This document shows positions 1-8,811 of a stretch of 54,651 nt of DNA, piece by piece; position 1 is the stretch's first letter; every line of letters begins with the position of its first letter. Below the pieces are notes generated by a model. That model did no database searches. It saw only the letters and a list, made by a program, of their open reading frames with translations, and had not been told where the DNA came from. The stretch spans positions 2,424,720-2,479,370 of the forward strand of contig NZ_RDBP01000012.1 in NCBI RefSeq assembly GCF_008042045.1, in the 5' to 3' direction. The DNA comes from Streptomyces sp. T39. GTDB taxonomy: Bacteria; Actinomycetota; Actinomycetes; Streptomycetales; Streptomycetaceae. The translations under genes and the position numbers were made by a program.

Positions 1-87
1 GGTTTATCGGGGCGTCGGTCTGGAGTGCGTCGACGTAGCTGACGTCGCTGCCGTCGCCCTTCTCGCCGCCTGCCGTGATCGGCCGCT
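1..87. repeat. Inverted copy of part of the HtrA gene at the window edge
   Basis: Bases 1-87 are the exact reverse complement, as read by eye, of bases 705-791, which lie inside the following protease gene around its catalytic-serine region. Matching stops abruptly at base 88. The copy touches the window edge, so it may extend further left. A fold-back of coding sequence next to its own source is typical of a chimeric read or contig-end artefact. A genuine inverted duplication is the alternative. Confidence 0.93.
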
Positions 88-94
88 GAACTCC

Positions 95-1276
95 GTGTGG
101 CTCCAGTACGACCCCTGGAGCGCGCCCGGCGGCCCGCTGACCGCCACGGGCGAGCCGCCGGCGGCCAGGCGCCGCCGCGGCCCCCTGCTGATCGGCGCCC
201 TGCTGATCGCCCTCGTCGCGGGCGGGGCCGGCGGGGCGATCGGCGTCTACGCGGAGCGCAACGGAGGCCTCACCCAGCTCGAACTGCCGCAGGCGGAGAG
301 CGAGTCCAGGGACCGCGCGCCCGACAGCGTGGCCGGCATCGCGGCCAGCGCACTGCCGAGTGTCGTCACCCTCCACGTCAGCGGCGGGGGCGAACAGGGC
401 ACGGGCACCGGCTTCGTCCTGGACCGCAAGGGCCACATCCTCACCAACAACCACGTGGTCGACCCGGCGGGCGAGTCGGGCGACATCACGATCACCTTCA
501 GCGGCGGCGAGACGGCCGAGGCCACCCTGGTCGGCAAGGACAGCGGCTACGACCTGGCCGTCGTCAAGGTCACCGGGGTGTCCGGCCTCAAGCCGCTGCC
601 CCTCGGCAACTCCGACGACGTCCGGGTCGGCGACCCGGTCGTCGCCATCGGAGCGCCCTTCGACCTCCAGAACACGGTCACCGCGGGCATCATCAGCGCC
701 AAGGAGCGGCCGATCACGGCAGGCGGCGAGAAGGGCGACGGCAGCGACGTCAGCTACGTCGACGCACTCCAGACCGACGCCCCGATAAACCCGGGCAACT
801 CGGGCGGCCCGCTGGTGGACGCCAAGGCCCGGGTGATCGGCATCAACAGCGCCATCAGGGCCGCCGACACCGGAGCCGGCGCGGACGGCGGCCAGGCCGG
901 TTCGATCGGCCTCGGTTTCGCGATCCCGATCAACCAGGGCAAGCGGGTCGCCGAGGAGCTGATCAACACCGGCCGGGCCACCCATCCGGTGATCGGCGTC
1001 AGCCTGGACATGAAGTTCGCCGGGGACGGGGCGCGCGTCGGGGACAAGGGCAAGGACGACACCCCCTCGGTCACCCCCGGCGGCCCGGCCGCCGACGCGG
1101 GGATCGAGCCGGGCGACGTGATCACCGAGGTCGACGGCCAGCGGGTGCACAGCGGTGAGGAGCTGATCGTCAAGATCCGCGCCCACCGCCCCGGGGACCG
1201 GCTGGAGCTCACGGTGACCCGCGGCGGCGACGAGCGGACGGTGAGTCTGACCCTGGGATCGGCGGACAGTTCATGA
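95..1276 (+). CDS. S1C (HtrA/DegP-type) membrane-anchored serine protease with PDZ domain, probably 5'-incomplete
   Basis: Trypsin-like envelope protease of the HtrA family, which degrades or processes misfolded exported proteins. From the GTG used, residues about 29-52 form one transmembrane anchor. The triad is visible: His120 in TNNHVVD, Asp153 in GYDLAVV and Ser236 in NPGNSGGPL. A PDZ domain occupies the last ~90 residues. The true start is uncertain. The frame stays open to the window edge, but bases 1-87 are an inverted copy of this same gene, so the native N-terminus is probably lost at base 88 and the GTG at 95 may be an internal codon. It lies just upstream of tatB. Confidence 0.9.
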   Translation: MWLQYDPWSAPGGPLTATGEPPAARRRRGPLLIGALLIALVAGGAGGAIGVYAERNGGLTQLELPQAESESRDRAPDSVAGIAASALPSVVTLHVSGGGEQGTGTGFVLDRKGHILTNNHVVDPAGESGDITITFSGGETAEATLVGKDSGYDLAVVKVTGVSGLKPLPLGNSDDVRVGDPVVAIGAPFDLQNTVTAGIISAKERPITAGGEKGDGSDVSYVDALQTDAPINPGNSGGPLVDAKARVIGINSAIRAADTGAGADGGQAGSIGLGFAIPINQGKRVAEELINTGRATHPVIGVSLDMKFAGDGARVGDKGKDDTPSVTPGGPAADAGIEPGDVITEVDGQRVHSGEELIVKIRAHRPGDRLELTVTRGGDERTVSLTLGSADSS

Positions 1277-1387
1277 CCATCTGCGTGCCGTCCGGCAGGT
1301 ACCGGGCGGACGGATTCGGCAGGTACCGTGGATCGGGTCCGGACCCCGACGGACCTGCGGGCCACAGCGAACACGAGGAGCAGCAGG

Positions 1388-1849
1388 GTGTTCAATGACA
1401 TAGGCGGACTGGAGCTGGTGGCTCTGGTCGTGCTCGCCGTGCTCATCTTCGGCCCCGACAAGCTGCCGAAGGTCATCCAGGACGCGGCCCGCTTCATCCG
1501 GAAGGTCCGTGCGTTCTCGGAGAACGCCAAGGAGGACATCCGCAGCGAACTGGGGCCCGAGTTCAAGGACTTCGAGTTCGAGGACCTGAACCCCAAGACG
1601 TATCTGCGCAAGCAGCTCGCGGAGAACGAGGACCTGAAGGAGCTCAAGGAGCTCCGCAGCAGCTTCGACCTCAAGAAGGAGATCGACGACGTCACGGACG
1701 CAGTCAACGGCCGCGAGCCGTCCGGCGTGTCCGACGGCGCGGTCCCCGCGGCCGTCAACGGCACCCCCTCCGGCGGTCCCGACCTGCTGAAGAAGGGCGA
1801 CAAGCCGGCCCGCGACGAGCGCCCGCCGTTCGACTCGGACGCCACCTGA
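1388..1849 (+). CDS. tatB: Sec-independent (Tat) translocase protein TatB
   Basis: TatB subunit of the twin-arginine export system, which with TatC recognises folded Tat substrates at the cytoplasmic membrane. The start chosen is GTG 1388, giving N-terminus MFNDIGGLELVALVVLAV, because it places the short hydrophobic helix at the extreme N-terminus as in the family. A longer frame from 1328 would add an unlikely charged leader. The helix ends in the typical FGPDKLPK hinge, followed by an amphipathic helix and a charged, glutamate/lysine-rich tail. The length of 153 aa is normal for actinobacterial TatB. It sits downstream of the protease with about 110 nt between them. Confidence 0.93.
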   Translation: MFNDIGGLELVALVVLAVLIFGPDKLPKVIQDAARFIRKVRAFSENAKEDIRSELGPEFKDFEFEDLNPKTYLRKQLAENEDLKELKELRSSFDLKKEIDDVTDAVNGREPSGVSDGAVPAAVNGTPSGGPDLLKKGDKPARDERPPFDSDAT

Positions 1850-1973
1850 CGCCCGTCAATGGCCGCCCGCCGTCGCCGGGTGGCTATTCTCTCCATCTGT
1901 CCGGCAGTGAGCACGCCCCAGGACCGGGGGCCGTCCGCTGCGGGTGCGAGTGACAGAGGAGGCGGCCGAACAG

Positions 1974-2645
1974 ATGGCTACGACCAGCCGGATGACGGCG
2001 CAGAGCACGACCGGCACCGCGGCGGACCCCGGTGCCGCGGCCGCGGCCGCGGCCCGGCGGACGGCCGAGGCATTCCGCGGCGCCGCCTTCCCGTGGTACG
2101 GCCTGGACGGGGCGTTCACCGGCCCGCGCCGGCTGATGCAGGTGGGCACGGCCGCGGACGGCACCGTCCAGCACGGCGCCATCGGCCACGGGGACGAGCC
2201 GTCGATACGGAACGAGGCGAGCGCCGCGGACAAGGAGCGCTTCGCGGTCGTGGTGACGGTCGCGGCGAGCCCGGTGCGCCGCAGCGCCGACGGCACGGGC
2301 GTCCTGGACGCCACCACGGTCTCCTCGGCCGCCTGGCTCGCGGGCTCGGGCCTCCTGGCCCACACCTGGCCCCCGCAGCTGGACCACACCCTGCGGGACG
2401 ACTGGCTCGACCAGCAGACGGAGACGGCCTTCGAACTCGCCGACGACCTGGCCGGCGAGGAGTGGTCCGCCCTCTCGCTCCCGGTGGACGGCGTGCCGAC
2501 CCCCTTCCACTACCGGGAGTCCGAGTTCGGCTGGGTCCTGGCGGGCACGGCGGGCAACGGCGTCCACATCGGCGCGTACGGGCGGGGCATGAGCGCGTAC
2601 GGCCTGGCCTTCTCGGCGATCGAGGACCTCACCCCGTACCTCTGA
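1974..2645 (+). CDS. Conserved hypothetical protein
   Basis: No family recognised. A 223-aa product starts at ATG 1974, preceded by GGAGG about 11 nt upstream; GTG 1944 is an alternative start. The N-terminus is rich in Thr and Ala, with no signal peptide or membrane segment. The rest looks like one soluble alpha/beta domain with a Trp/Tyr-rich middle and a conserved-looking C-terminus (IGAYGRGMSAYGLAF). It lies between tatB and the convergent mrp. Codon use matches the neighbours, so it is a real gene of unknown role. Confidence 0.75.
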   Translation: MATTSRMTAQSTTGTAADPGAAAAAAARRTAEAFRGAAFPWYGLDGAFTGPRRLMQVGTAADGTVQHGAIGHGDEPSIRNEASAADKERFAVVVTVAASPVRRSADGTGVLDATTVSSAAWLAGSGLLAHTWPPQLDHTLRDDWLDQQTETAFELADDLAGEEWSALSLPVDGVPTPFHYRESEFGWVLAGTAGNGVHIGAYGRGMSAYGLAFSAIEDLTPYL

Positions 2646-2738
2646 GGCCCGCGCCCCGAGGTCTCCGCCCCGGGAGCTCCGCGCCCCCGGCCCACCGCCC
2701 CCTCCCGGTCCGCACGCGGCCCGGGAGGGACCGGGGGG

Positions 2739-3872
2739 TCAGAACTTGTTGCGCGGGGTGATGCCCAGCGACATGCCCGACAGGCCGCGCTGGCGTCCGC
2801 CGAGCTTGCCCGCGATCGCGCGCAGCGCGGAGCCCGCGGGGGAGTCCGGGTCCGTCAGGACCACCGGCTTGCCCTCGTCGCCGCCCTCGCGCAGCCGGAC
2901 GTCGATCGGGATCGAGCCGAGCACCGGCACGGTCGCGCCGGTCGTCCTCGTCAGTCCGTCCGCGACCCGCTGGCCGCCGCCGGTGCCGAAGACGTCGACC
3001 ATCTCGTCGCAGTGCGGGCACGGCAGGCCCGACATGTTCTCGACGACGCCCACGATCTTCTGGTGCGTCTGCACCGCGATGGACCCGGCCCGCTCGGCGA
3101 CCTCGGCCGCCGCCTGCTGGGGGGTGGTGACGACGAGGATCTCGGCGTTCGGCACCAGCTGGGCCACGGAGATGGCGATGTCGCCGGTGCCCGGCGGCAG
3201 GTCGAGCAGCAGCACGTCCAGATCGCCCCAGTAGACGTCCGCGAGGAACTGCTGGAGCGCCCGGTGGAGCATCGGCCCGCGCCACACCACGGGCGCGTTG
3301 CCCGGCGTGAACATGCCGATGGAGATGACCTTCACGCCGTTCGCCGACGGCGGCATGATCATGTTCTCGACCTGGGTGGGACGCCCGTCCGCGCCCAGCA
3401 TGCGGGGCACGCTGTGGCCGTAGATGTCCGCATCCACGACGCCGACCTTCAGGCCGTCCGCCGCCATCGCGGCCGCCAGGTTCACGGTCACGGAGGACTT
3501 GCCGACGCCGCCCTTGCCCGAGGCCACCGCGTAGACGCGGGTCAGCGAGCCGGGCTTGGCGAAGGGCACCTCGCGCTCCGCGGTCGTACCGCGCAGCGAC
3601 GCCGCGAGGTCCTTGCGCTGCTCGTCGCTCATCACGTCCAGCGTGACGTCCACCCCGGTCACGCCGTCGAGGCGGGCGACCGCCTCCGTGACGTTCCGGG
3701 TGATCGTCTCCCGCATGGGACACCCCGAGACGGTCAGGTACACCGTGACGGCGACCGTGCCGTCGTCCCCGAGCGCGACCGACTTCACCATGCCCAGATC
3801 GGTGATCGGTCGGTTGATCTCGGGGTCGTTCACCGTCGCCAGTGCCTCGAGCACCGCGTCTTCCGTAACCAT
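2739..3872 (-). CDS. mrp: Mrp/ApbC/NBP35-family P-loop ATPase, Fe-S cluster carrier
   Basis: Iron-sulfur cluster carrier of the Mrp family. Residues 1-~90 form a DUF59/MIP18-like domain (VNDPEINRPITDLGMV and a conserved SGCPM). A ParA/MinD-type ATPase domain follows, with deviant Walker A SGKGGVGKSS near residue 120 and a DLPPGTGD motif. The cluster-binding CPHC lies in MSGLPCPHCDEM. At 377 aa it is full length. Family knowledge says it assembles 4Fe-4S clusters and transfers them to apoproteins. It starts at ATG 3872 and is convergent with the hypothetical gene to its left. Confidence 0.95.
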   Translation of the reverse strand: MVTEDAVLEALATVNDPEINRPITDLGMVKSVALGDDGTVAVTVYLTVSGCPMRETITRNVTEAVARLDGVTGVDVTLDVMSDEQRKDLAASLRGTTAEREVPFAKPGSLTRVYAVASGKGGVGKSSVTVNLAAAMAADGLKVGVVDADIYGHSVPRMLGADGRPTQVENMIMPPSANGVKVISIGMFTPGNAPVVWRGPMLHRALQQFLADVYWGDLDVLLLDLPPGTGDIAISVAQLVPNAEILVVTTPQQAAAEVAERAGSIAVQTHQKIVGVVENMSGLPCPHCDEMVDVFGTGGGQRVADGLTRTTGATVPVLGSIPIDVRLREGGDEGKPVVLTDPDSPAGSALRAIAGKLGGRQRGLSGMSLGITPRNKF

Positions 3873-3916
3873 AGGGACGATGGTACGGCGCTGCCCGCCA
3901 CCTCCGGAAAGACCCG

Positions 3917-4507
3917 TCAGCGGTCGCCTTCGTCACGGTGGTCCGGCTCCCGCTGCGGGAATACGGCGCGGTGCTCCTCCAGCTCCCTGACCAGGTCCTC
4001 CAGTTCCGAGCGGATCCAGTCGCGCGTCGCGACCTCGCCGAGGCCGATCCGCAGCGCCGCGATCTCGCGGGTCAGGTACTCGGTGTCCGCGATGGACCGC
4101 TCGTTCTGCTTGCGGTCCTGCTCCAGGTTGACCCGGTCCCGGTCGTCCTGCCGGTTCTGCGCCAGCAGGATCAGGGGGGCCGCGTACGAGGCCTGGAGCG
4201 ACAGCGCCAGGGTCAGGAAGATGAACGGGTACTCGTCGAAGCGCAGGCCGGCGGGGGCGGCGATGTTCCACACGACCCAGGCGATGATCGTCAGGGTCAT
4301 CCAGACGAGGAACCGGCCGGTGCCGAGGAACCGCGCGATCTTCTCCGAGAACCGCCCGAACGCCTCCGGGTCGTACTCCGGCAGCAGACTGCGGCGCGGC
4401 ATGCGCGGCAGGTCCAGCCGCACCCGGCGCGAGGAGGCGCCGGCGCCCGCCGGCACACGGTCGCGCGGCTCGCCCCGCTCGGTCTGGCCGGGGTCGCCGC
4501 TACCCAT
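3917..4507 (-). CDS. DUF1003 membrane protein
   Basis: DUF1003 family protein of unknown function, 196 aa. A charged N-terminus of about 60 residues precedes two adjacent transmembrane helices (residues about 70-90 and 98-120, WMTLTIIAWVVWNIAAPAG and IFLTLALSLQASYAAPLILL). A long charged, probably coiled-coil C-terminal tail follows (EYLTREIAALRIGLGEVATRDW). Its start overlaps the end of the MgtE_N/CBS gene by 8 nt, so the two are translationally coupled. The pairing suggests a shared role in magnesium or membrane homeostasis; that is inference. Confidence 0.9.
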   Translation of the reverse strand: MGSGDPGQTERGEPRDRVPAGAGASSRRVRLDLPRMPRRSLLPEYDPEAFGRFSEKIARFLGTGRFLVWMTLTIIAWVVWNIAAPAGLRFDEYPFIFLTLALSLQASYAAPLILLAQNRQDDRDRVNLEQDRKQNERSIADTEYLTREIAALRIGLGEVATRDWIRSELEDLVRELEEHRAVFPQREPDHRDEGDR

Positions 4508-5762
4508 GGGCGGACTCCTCGAACTCGGTCTCCCGCCAGTCGTCGGGCAGCAGGTGGTCGAGGACGTCGTCGACGGTCACCGCGCCCAGCAGGGATCCGC
4601 TCTCGTCGACGACCGGGGCGGCGACCATGTTGTACGCGGCGAGGTAGCTGGTGACCGCCGGCAGCGCGGTGTCCGGCGAGAGCGGCGGCAGGTCGTTGTC
4701 GACGATCGAGCTGACCAGGGTGAACGGCGGGTCCCGCAGCAGCCGCTGGAAGTGCACCGTCCCCAGGTACTTGCCGGTCGGCGTCTCGTCCGGCGGCCTG
4801 CACACGTACACCTGCGCGGCGAGCGCGGGGGAGAGGTCGGCCACGCGCACCCGGGCGAGCGCGTCGGCGACCGTGGCGTCCGGACGCAGCACGATGGGCT
4901 CGGTGGTCATCAGGCCGCCCGCGGTCCGTTCCTCGTACGCCATGAGCCGGCGCACGTCGGCCGCGTCGTCGGGGCGCATCAGCGTCAGCAGCCGCTCCTT
5001 GTCCGCCTCGGGGAGCTCGGAGAGCAGGTCGGCGGCGTCGTCGGGGTCCATGGCCTCCAGCACGTCCGCCGCCCGCTCCTCCTTGAGCTTGCCGAGGATC
5101 TCCACCTGGTCGTCGTCGGGCAGCTCCTCGAGCACGTCCGCCAGCCGGTCGTCGTCGAGGGCGGCGGCGACCTCGGCCCGGCGCTTGGGCGACAGATGGT
5201 GCAGCACGTTGGCCAGGTCCGCGGGACGCAGCTGCTCGAAGGTGGCGAGCAGGCTCTCGGCGCCCTGCCCGTCCTCCTCCAGCGAGAACCCGGTGACCGC
5301 GGACCACTCCACCGTCAGCGTCTCGCCCTTGCGGCGCAGTGCGCCGCCCTTGCCCTTGCGGACGAAGACCTTGTCGATCTCCCAGTCGCGCCGGGCGGGG
5401 AGCTGCTGGACCGCGACGTCGAGGACGGTGACCTCCTCGCCGCTCTCCACCAGGCGCACCCGCCGGTCGAGCAGCTCGCCGAGCACCAGCCGTTCGGTGG
5501 GGCGCTGCTCGAAGCGGCGCACGTTCAGCACGCCGGTGGTGATGACCTGGCCGGACTCCACACCCGTCACCCGCGTCATGGGAAGGAAGATGCGGCGCCG
5601 GCTGATCACCTCGACGACCAGCCCCAGCAGCCGCGGAGGCCGGCGTCCGACCCGCAGCATCACCACCAGATCGCGCACCCGGCCGACCTGGTCGCCGTTG
5701 GGGTCGAAGACGGGAACGCCCGCGATGTGCGAGACGAAGACCCGGGGGGCGCCCGCCGCCAT
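4500..5762 (-). CDS. Soluble PRC-barrel / MgtE_N / CBS-pair protein (MgtE-like sensor without channel)
   Basis: A 420-aa cytoplasmic protein. The N-terminal ~90 residues resemble a PRC-barrel (VFDPNGDQVGRVRDLVV) and a second barrel-like part follows. An MgtE_N superhelical repeat domain comes next (LRPADLANVLHHLSPKRR, LEELPDDDQVEILGKLK, LEAMDPDDAADLLSELP). A CBS pair fills the C-terminus (TTEPIVLRPDATVADAL and VDESGSLLGAVTVDDVLDHL). In true MgtE channels these domains gate a five-helix pore on Mg2+ binding. No membrane helices are visible here, so this is a channel-less relative. It is operonic with the DUF1003 gene, and corA lies nearby. Confidence 0.9.
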   Translation of the reverse strand: MAAGAPRVFVSHIAGVPVFDPNGDQVGRVRDLVVMLRVGRRPPRLLGLVVEVISRRRIFLPMTRVTGVESGQVITTGVLNVRRFEQRPTERLVLGELLDRRVRLVESGEEVTVLDVAVQQLPARRDWEIDKVFVRKGKGGALRRKGETLTVEWSAVTGFSLEEDGQGAESLLATFEQLRPADLANVLHHLSPKRRAEVAAALDDDRLADVLEELPDDDQVEILGKLKEERAADVLEAMDPDDAADLLSELPEADKERLLTLMRPDDAADVRRLMAYEERTAGGLMTTEPIVLRPDATVADALARVRVADLSPALAAQVYVCRPPDETPTGKYLGTVHFQRLLRDPPFTLVSSIVDNDLPPLSPDTALPAVTSYLAAYNMVAAPVVDESGSLLGAVTVDDVLDHLLPDDWRETEFEESAHG

Positions 5763-5928
5763 ACCGCGCCTCCTTTGCCGGGAAACCTGCTGTTCGACGG
5801 GTTCAGGCTAGCCCGTACCGATCCGGGGCGCCCCCGGCCCACGTCCGTACGGCTGGCTGCGAGGGCGACCGGCGGGCACAGGTACGCTGCGGTCTGCCAA
5901 CCCCCCAGAGATGAGAGGCAGGGTGCTG

Positions 5929-6693
5929 GTGACTCCCCTCCCTTCGGCCGGCCGGGCGGGCCGAGCCGCTCTCGCCGCGGCGCTGTGCGCCGGGCTGTCC
6001 GCCGGACTCACGTCCTGCGGCGAGGACCCGGACGCGGGCACGAACGGGATCGGCAAGCTCAGTGCCGGGGAGATCGAGGAGAAGGCGCGTGCCGCGGTGG
6101 ACGGGGCCGACGCGGTCCGCCTGTCCGGGACCCTGGTCAGCAAGGGCGGCTCGTACAAGCTGAACATGCGCCTCAAGCAGGAGGGCGCGAGCGGCTCGGT
6201 GACCTCGAAGGACAACACCTTCGAGCTGCTGCGGATCGGCGACGCCCTCTTCCTGAAGGCCGACGCCGGATTCTGGCGCGGCGCCGACGGCGAGGGCGAC
6301 GAGCCGGGCCGGGCCGACGCCGAGGCGGCGAAGAAGCTCGGCGACAAGTACGTGAAGGTGCCTCAGAACGACCCCTCGTACAAGCGGTTCCGCGGCTTCA
6401 CCGACATGGACGTGCTGCTGGACGGGCTGCTCGGGATGCAGGGCGAGCTGAGCAAGGGCGACCGGACCCAGGTCGGCGGGGTGAAGACCATCAAGGTGCT
6501 CGCCGCCGAGGGCTCCGGCGGCGTCCTCGACGTCTCGCTGATCGGCGAACCGTATCCGCTCCAGTTCGCGCGCGCGGCGGGCGCGGGCGTGCTGCTGCTC
6601 GGTGAATGGGACAAGGACTTCCCGCTCGCCGAACCGGCGAAGGACGACACCCTCGACTACGGCGGCCAGCTCCCCACGTCGTCCGGGGACTGA
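5929..6693 (+). CDS. LppX/LprG-like secreted lipoprotein
   Basis: Predicted exported lipoprotein of 254 aa. The signal peptide ends in lipobox LTSC, giving a lipidated Cys followed by GEDPDAG. The mature part resembles Streptomyces lipoproteins of the LppX/LprA/F/G fold, with a GLSA-type opening (KLSAGEIEEKARAAVDGAD) and a FLKADAGFWRG motif. Start GTG 5929 is preferred because GAGAGGCAGG lies about 6 nt upstream; GTG 5923 and ATG 5911 are in frame and add a few residues. It is a paralogue of the lipoprotein at 38138. The divergent neighbour to its left is the MgtE_N/CBS gene. Confidence 0.85.
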   Translation: MTPLPSAGRAGRAALAAALCAGLSAGLTSCGEDPDAGTNGIGKLSAGEIEEKARAAVDGADAVRLSGTLVSKGGSYKLNMRLKQEGASGSVTSKDNTFELLRIGDALFLKADAGFWRGADGEGDEPGRADAEAAKKLGDKYVKVPQNDPSYKRFRGFTDMDVLLDGLLGMQGELSKGDRTQVGGVKTIKVLAAEGSGGVLDVSLIGEPYPLQFARAAGAGVLLLGEWDKDFPLAEPAKDDTLDYGGQLPTSSGD

Positions 6694-6733
6694 CGCGGGC
6701 CGGGGCCCCGGGGTACACGGTCCCGGGGCGGCC

Positions 6734-7243
6734 TCAGCGGCGCCGGGAGCGCCTCAGGAGCAGCTTCGGCAGAGCCGCGGGGACCGCGCGGCGGGTGACG
6801 GCGCCGCTCGGCGGCGGCGCGGCGGCGAGCGACTCGTCGGACATCTCCGTGAACGCCTCGCGCGGCTCCAGCCGCAGGACGCGGCACTCGCGGGCCCAGC
6901 GCTCCGTCATCCGCTCGGCGTCCGGCGCGTTCAGCCGCTTCCCCTTGAGCTCGCCGACGGCCGCGTCCCACTCCGGCGAACCGGGCGTCAACTGCCGTAC
7001 GGAGGCGGTCCAGACGACGAGCCGGCCGCCCTTGTCCTTGCTGCGGACGGTCACCTCGGCGGCGCCGCCGTCGGTCAGACCGGGCAGCGGCTGCTCGCCC
7101 GGCCCGTCGCCGACGACATGGGCGGCGCCCTCGTGCCACACGTGCCACAGGGCGCGCGCCGGGCCGTCGCCGCGGACCCAGACGAGGCCGGACTTCTTGG
7201 TGGCCTCCTCGACGAGCGCCCTCGCGAGCGGTGGGGTTGTCAT
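6734..7243 (-). CDS. Hypothetical protein, possibly split-barrel fold
   Basis: A 169-aa soluble protein with no signal peptide. The first ~100 residues (KKSGLVWVRGDGPARALWHVW, VTVRSKDKGGRLVVWTASV) alternate like the beta strands of a flavin/PNPOx-type split barrel, but no cofactor motif can be identified, so this is only a suggestion. The C-terminus is basic (LPKLLLRRSRRR). It starts at ATG 7243 and ends 32 nt from corA on the same strand, so the two are probably not strictly coupled. Function unknown. Confidence 0.7.
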   Translation of the reverse strand: MTTPPLARALVEEATKKSGLVWVRGDGPARALWHVWHEGAAHVVGDGPGEQPLPGLTDGGAAEVTVRSKDKGGRLVVWTASVRQLTPGSPEWDAAVGELKGKRLNAPDAERMTERWARECRVLRLEPREAFTEMSDESLAAAPPPSGAVTRRAVPAALPKLLLRRSRRR

Positions 7244-7275
7244 GCCCGAAGCCTACCGAGGGCGGGCCCGGGGCC

Positions 7276-8391
7276 CTACAGCCAGCCGTTGCGCTTGAGG
7301 CTGCGGTGGATGGCGAAGCAGACCACGGCGATGCCGGTGAGCACCATCGGGTAGCCGTACTTCCACTGCAGTTCCGGCATGTGGTCGAAGTTCATGCCGT
7401 AGATCCCGCAGACCGCCGTCGGCACGGCGATGATCGCCGCCCAGGAGGTGATCTTGCGCATGTCCTCGTTCTGGGCGACGGTCGCCTGGGCGAGGTTCGC
7501 CTGGAGGATGGAGTTCAGCAGTTCGTCGAAACCGATGACCTCCTCCTGGACACGGGCGAGGTGGTCGGCGACGTCACGGAAGTACTTCTGGATGTCCGGG
7601 TCCACCAGGCGCATCGGGCGCTCGCTCAGCAGCTGCATCGGCCGCAGCAGCGGGGACACGGCCCGCTTGAACTCCAGCACCTCGCGCTTGAGCTGGTAGA
7701 TCCGTCCGGCGTCGCTGCCGCGGGGACCGCCCTTCGCCGGTGCCGAGAAGACGTCGATCTCGACCTCGTCGATGTCGTCCTGCACGGCGGACGCCACGGC
7801 GATGTACCCGTCGACCACATGGTCGGCGATGGCGTGCAGCACCGCGGAGGGGCCCTTGGAGAGCAGGTCGGCGTCCTTCTGGAGGCCGTAGCGCAGGGCG
7901 CGCAGCGAGCCCTTGCCGCCGTGCCGGACCGTGATGACGAAGTCCCGGCCGGTGAAGACCATCACCTCGCCGGTCTCGACGACCTCGCTGGTCGCCGTCA
8001 GTTCGGCGTGCTCCACGTAGTGGATCGTCTTGAAGACGGTGAACAGGGTGTCGTCGTAGCGCTCCAGCTTGGGGCGCTGGTGCGCGTGGACGGCGTCCTC
8101 CACGGCCAGCGGGTGCAGCCCGAACTCCGCGGCGATGCCAGCGAATTCGGAGTCCGTCGGCTCGTGCAGGCCGATCCAGGCGAAGCCGCCGCCCTCGCGC
8201 ACCCGGAGCATCGCCTCGTGCGGCGTCTGGCAGCTGTCGCTCTCCAGCCGCTTGCCGTCGCGGTAGACGGCGCAGTCGACGACCGCGCTGGATGCCGAGG
8301 GGTCGCGGGTGGTGTCGTAGGTGCTGTAGGGGGCGTTGCTCTTGCGCAGGGAGGGGCGCACGGCTGCTCGCAGGTCACGGATCATCGACAT
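7276..8391 (-). CDS. corA: CorA-type magnesium/cobalt transporter
   Basis: Pentameric inner-membrane Mg2+/Co2+ channel of the CorA family, 371 aa. A large cytoplasmic alpha/beta funnel domain is followed by two C-terminal transmembrane helices. The signature YGMNFDHMP loop (Gly332-Met333-Asn334) lies between them. The start at ATG 8391 (MSMIRDLRAAVR) is chosen because AAGGAG lies 7 nt upstream; an upstream in-frame extension to 8487 lacks a ribosome site. With the MgtE_N/CBS and DUF1003 genes 2 kb away it forms a loose magnesium neighbourhood. Confidence 0.95.
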   Translation of the reverse strand: MSMIRDLRAAVRPSLRKSNAPYSTYDTTRDPSASSAVVDCAVYRDGKRLESDSCQTPHEAMLRVREGGGFAWIGLHEPTDSEFAGIAAEFGLHPLAVEDAVHAHQRPKLERYDDTLFTVFKTIHYVEHAELTATSEVVETGEVMVFTGRDFVITVRHGGKGSLRALRYGLQKDADLLSKGPSAVLHAIADHVVDGYIAVASAVQDDIDEVEIDVFSAPAKGGPRGSDAGRIYQLKREVLEFKRAVSPLLRPMQLLSERPMRLVDPDIQKYFRDVADHLARVQEEVIGFDELLNSILQANLAQATVAQNEDMRKITSWAAIIAVPTAVCGIYGMNFDHMPELQWKYGYPMVLTGIAVVCFAIHRSLKRNGWL

Positions 8392-8811
8392 GGCTGGCTC
8401 CTTCACGGAGAGGCCGTCGGCGACAGACGTGGCGCAGCCCGGAATGGGGACGTGAGGCATACGTCCGCAAAGCGGGCGGCACCGCACGATCGCGGTGACG
8501 GCGTTCGCTACAGACAGGGAGGAACGAGGTGCTCTTCCGTCGTGCGAGAAGCCGTGGACCGCCCGTGCGGTGGAAGCACGGGCACCGCACCGCTCGGCGG
8601 TGCGCCGGGATCAGGCGTGACGCGGGGAAAGGGGCCGCGCGGAAGAGCTGTTGGTACTGCACGATCGACTTCGGTCCATCGCAGCCCCACCTCCTCCGGC
8701 CGGTCCCCCGTGAGGGACGACGTGTCGTCGGGACCGGAGGGCGACCTCCTCGGCGGCCGCGGGGAGGTGTCCCTGCGTGCCGTCCCGACCAGCGCCCCAC
8801 AGTAGCTCGCG
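8392..8811. other. Gene-free stretch upstream of corA, probably decayed coding DNA
   Basis: About 420 nt without an intact gene. It carries the corA ribosome site at its left end. No M-box-like magnesium riboswitch or other structured RNA could be recognised. Its right part, up to the in-frame TAG at 8803, may be the degraded 5' portion of the SUFU-family remnant that follows, since the reading frame continues across the stop. Confidence 0.5.

Noticed and set aside
1328..1387. Longer TatB start at GTG 1328
   Set aside because: It would put about 20 charged residues before the membrane helix, unlike TatB; GTG 1388 matches the family N-terminus.
8392..8500. Magnesium riboswitch ahead of corA
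   Set aside because: No M-box-like conserved core or terminator could be recognised; only the ribosome site is supported.
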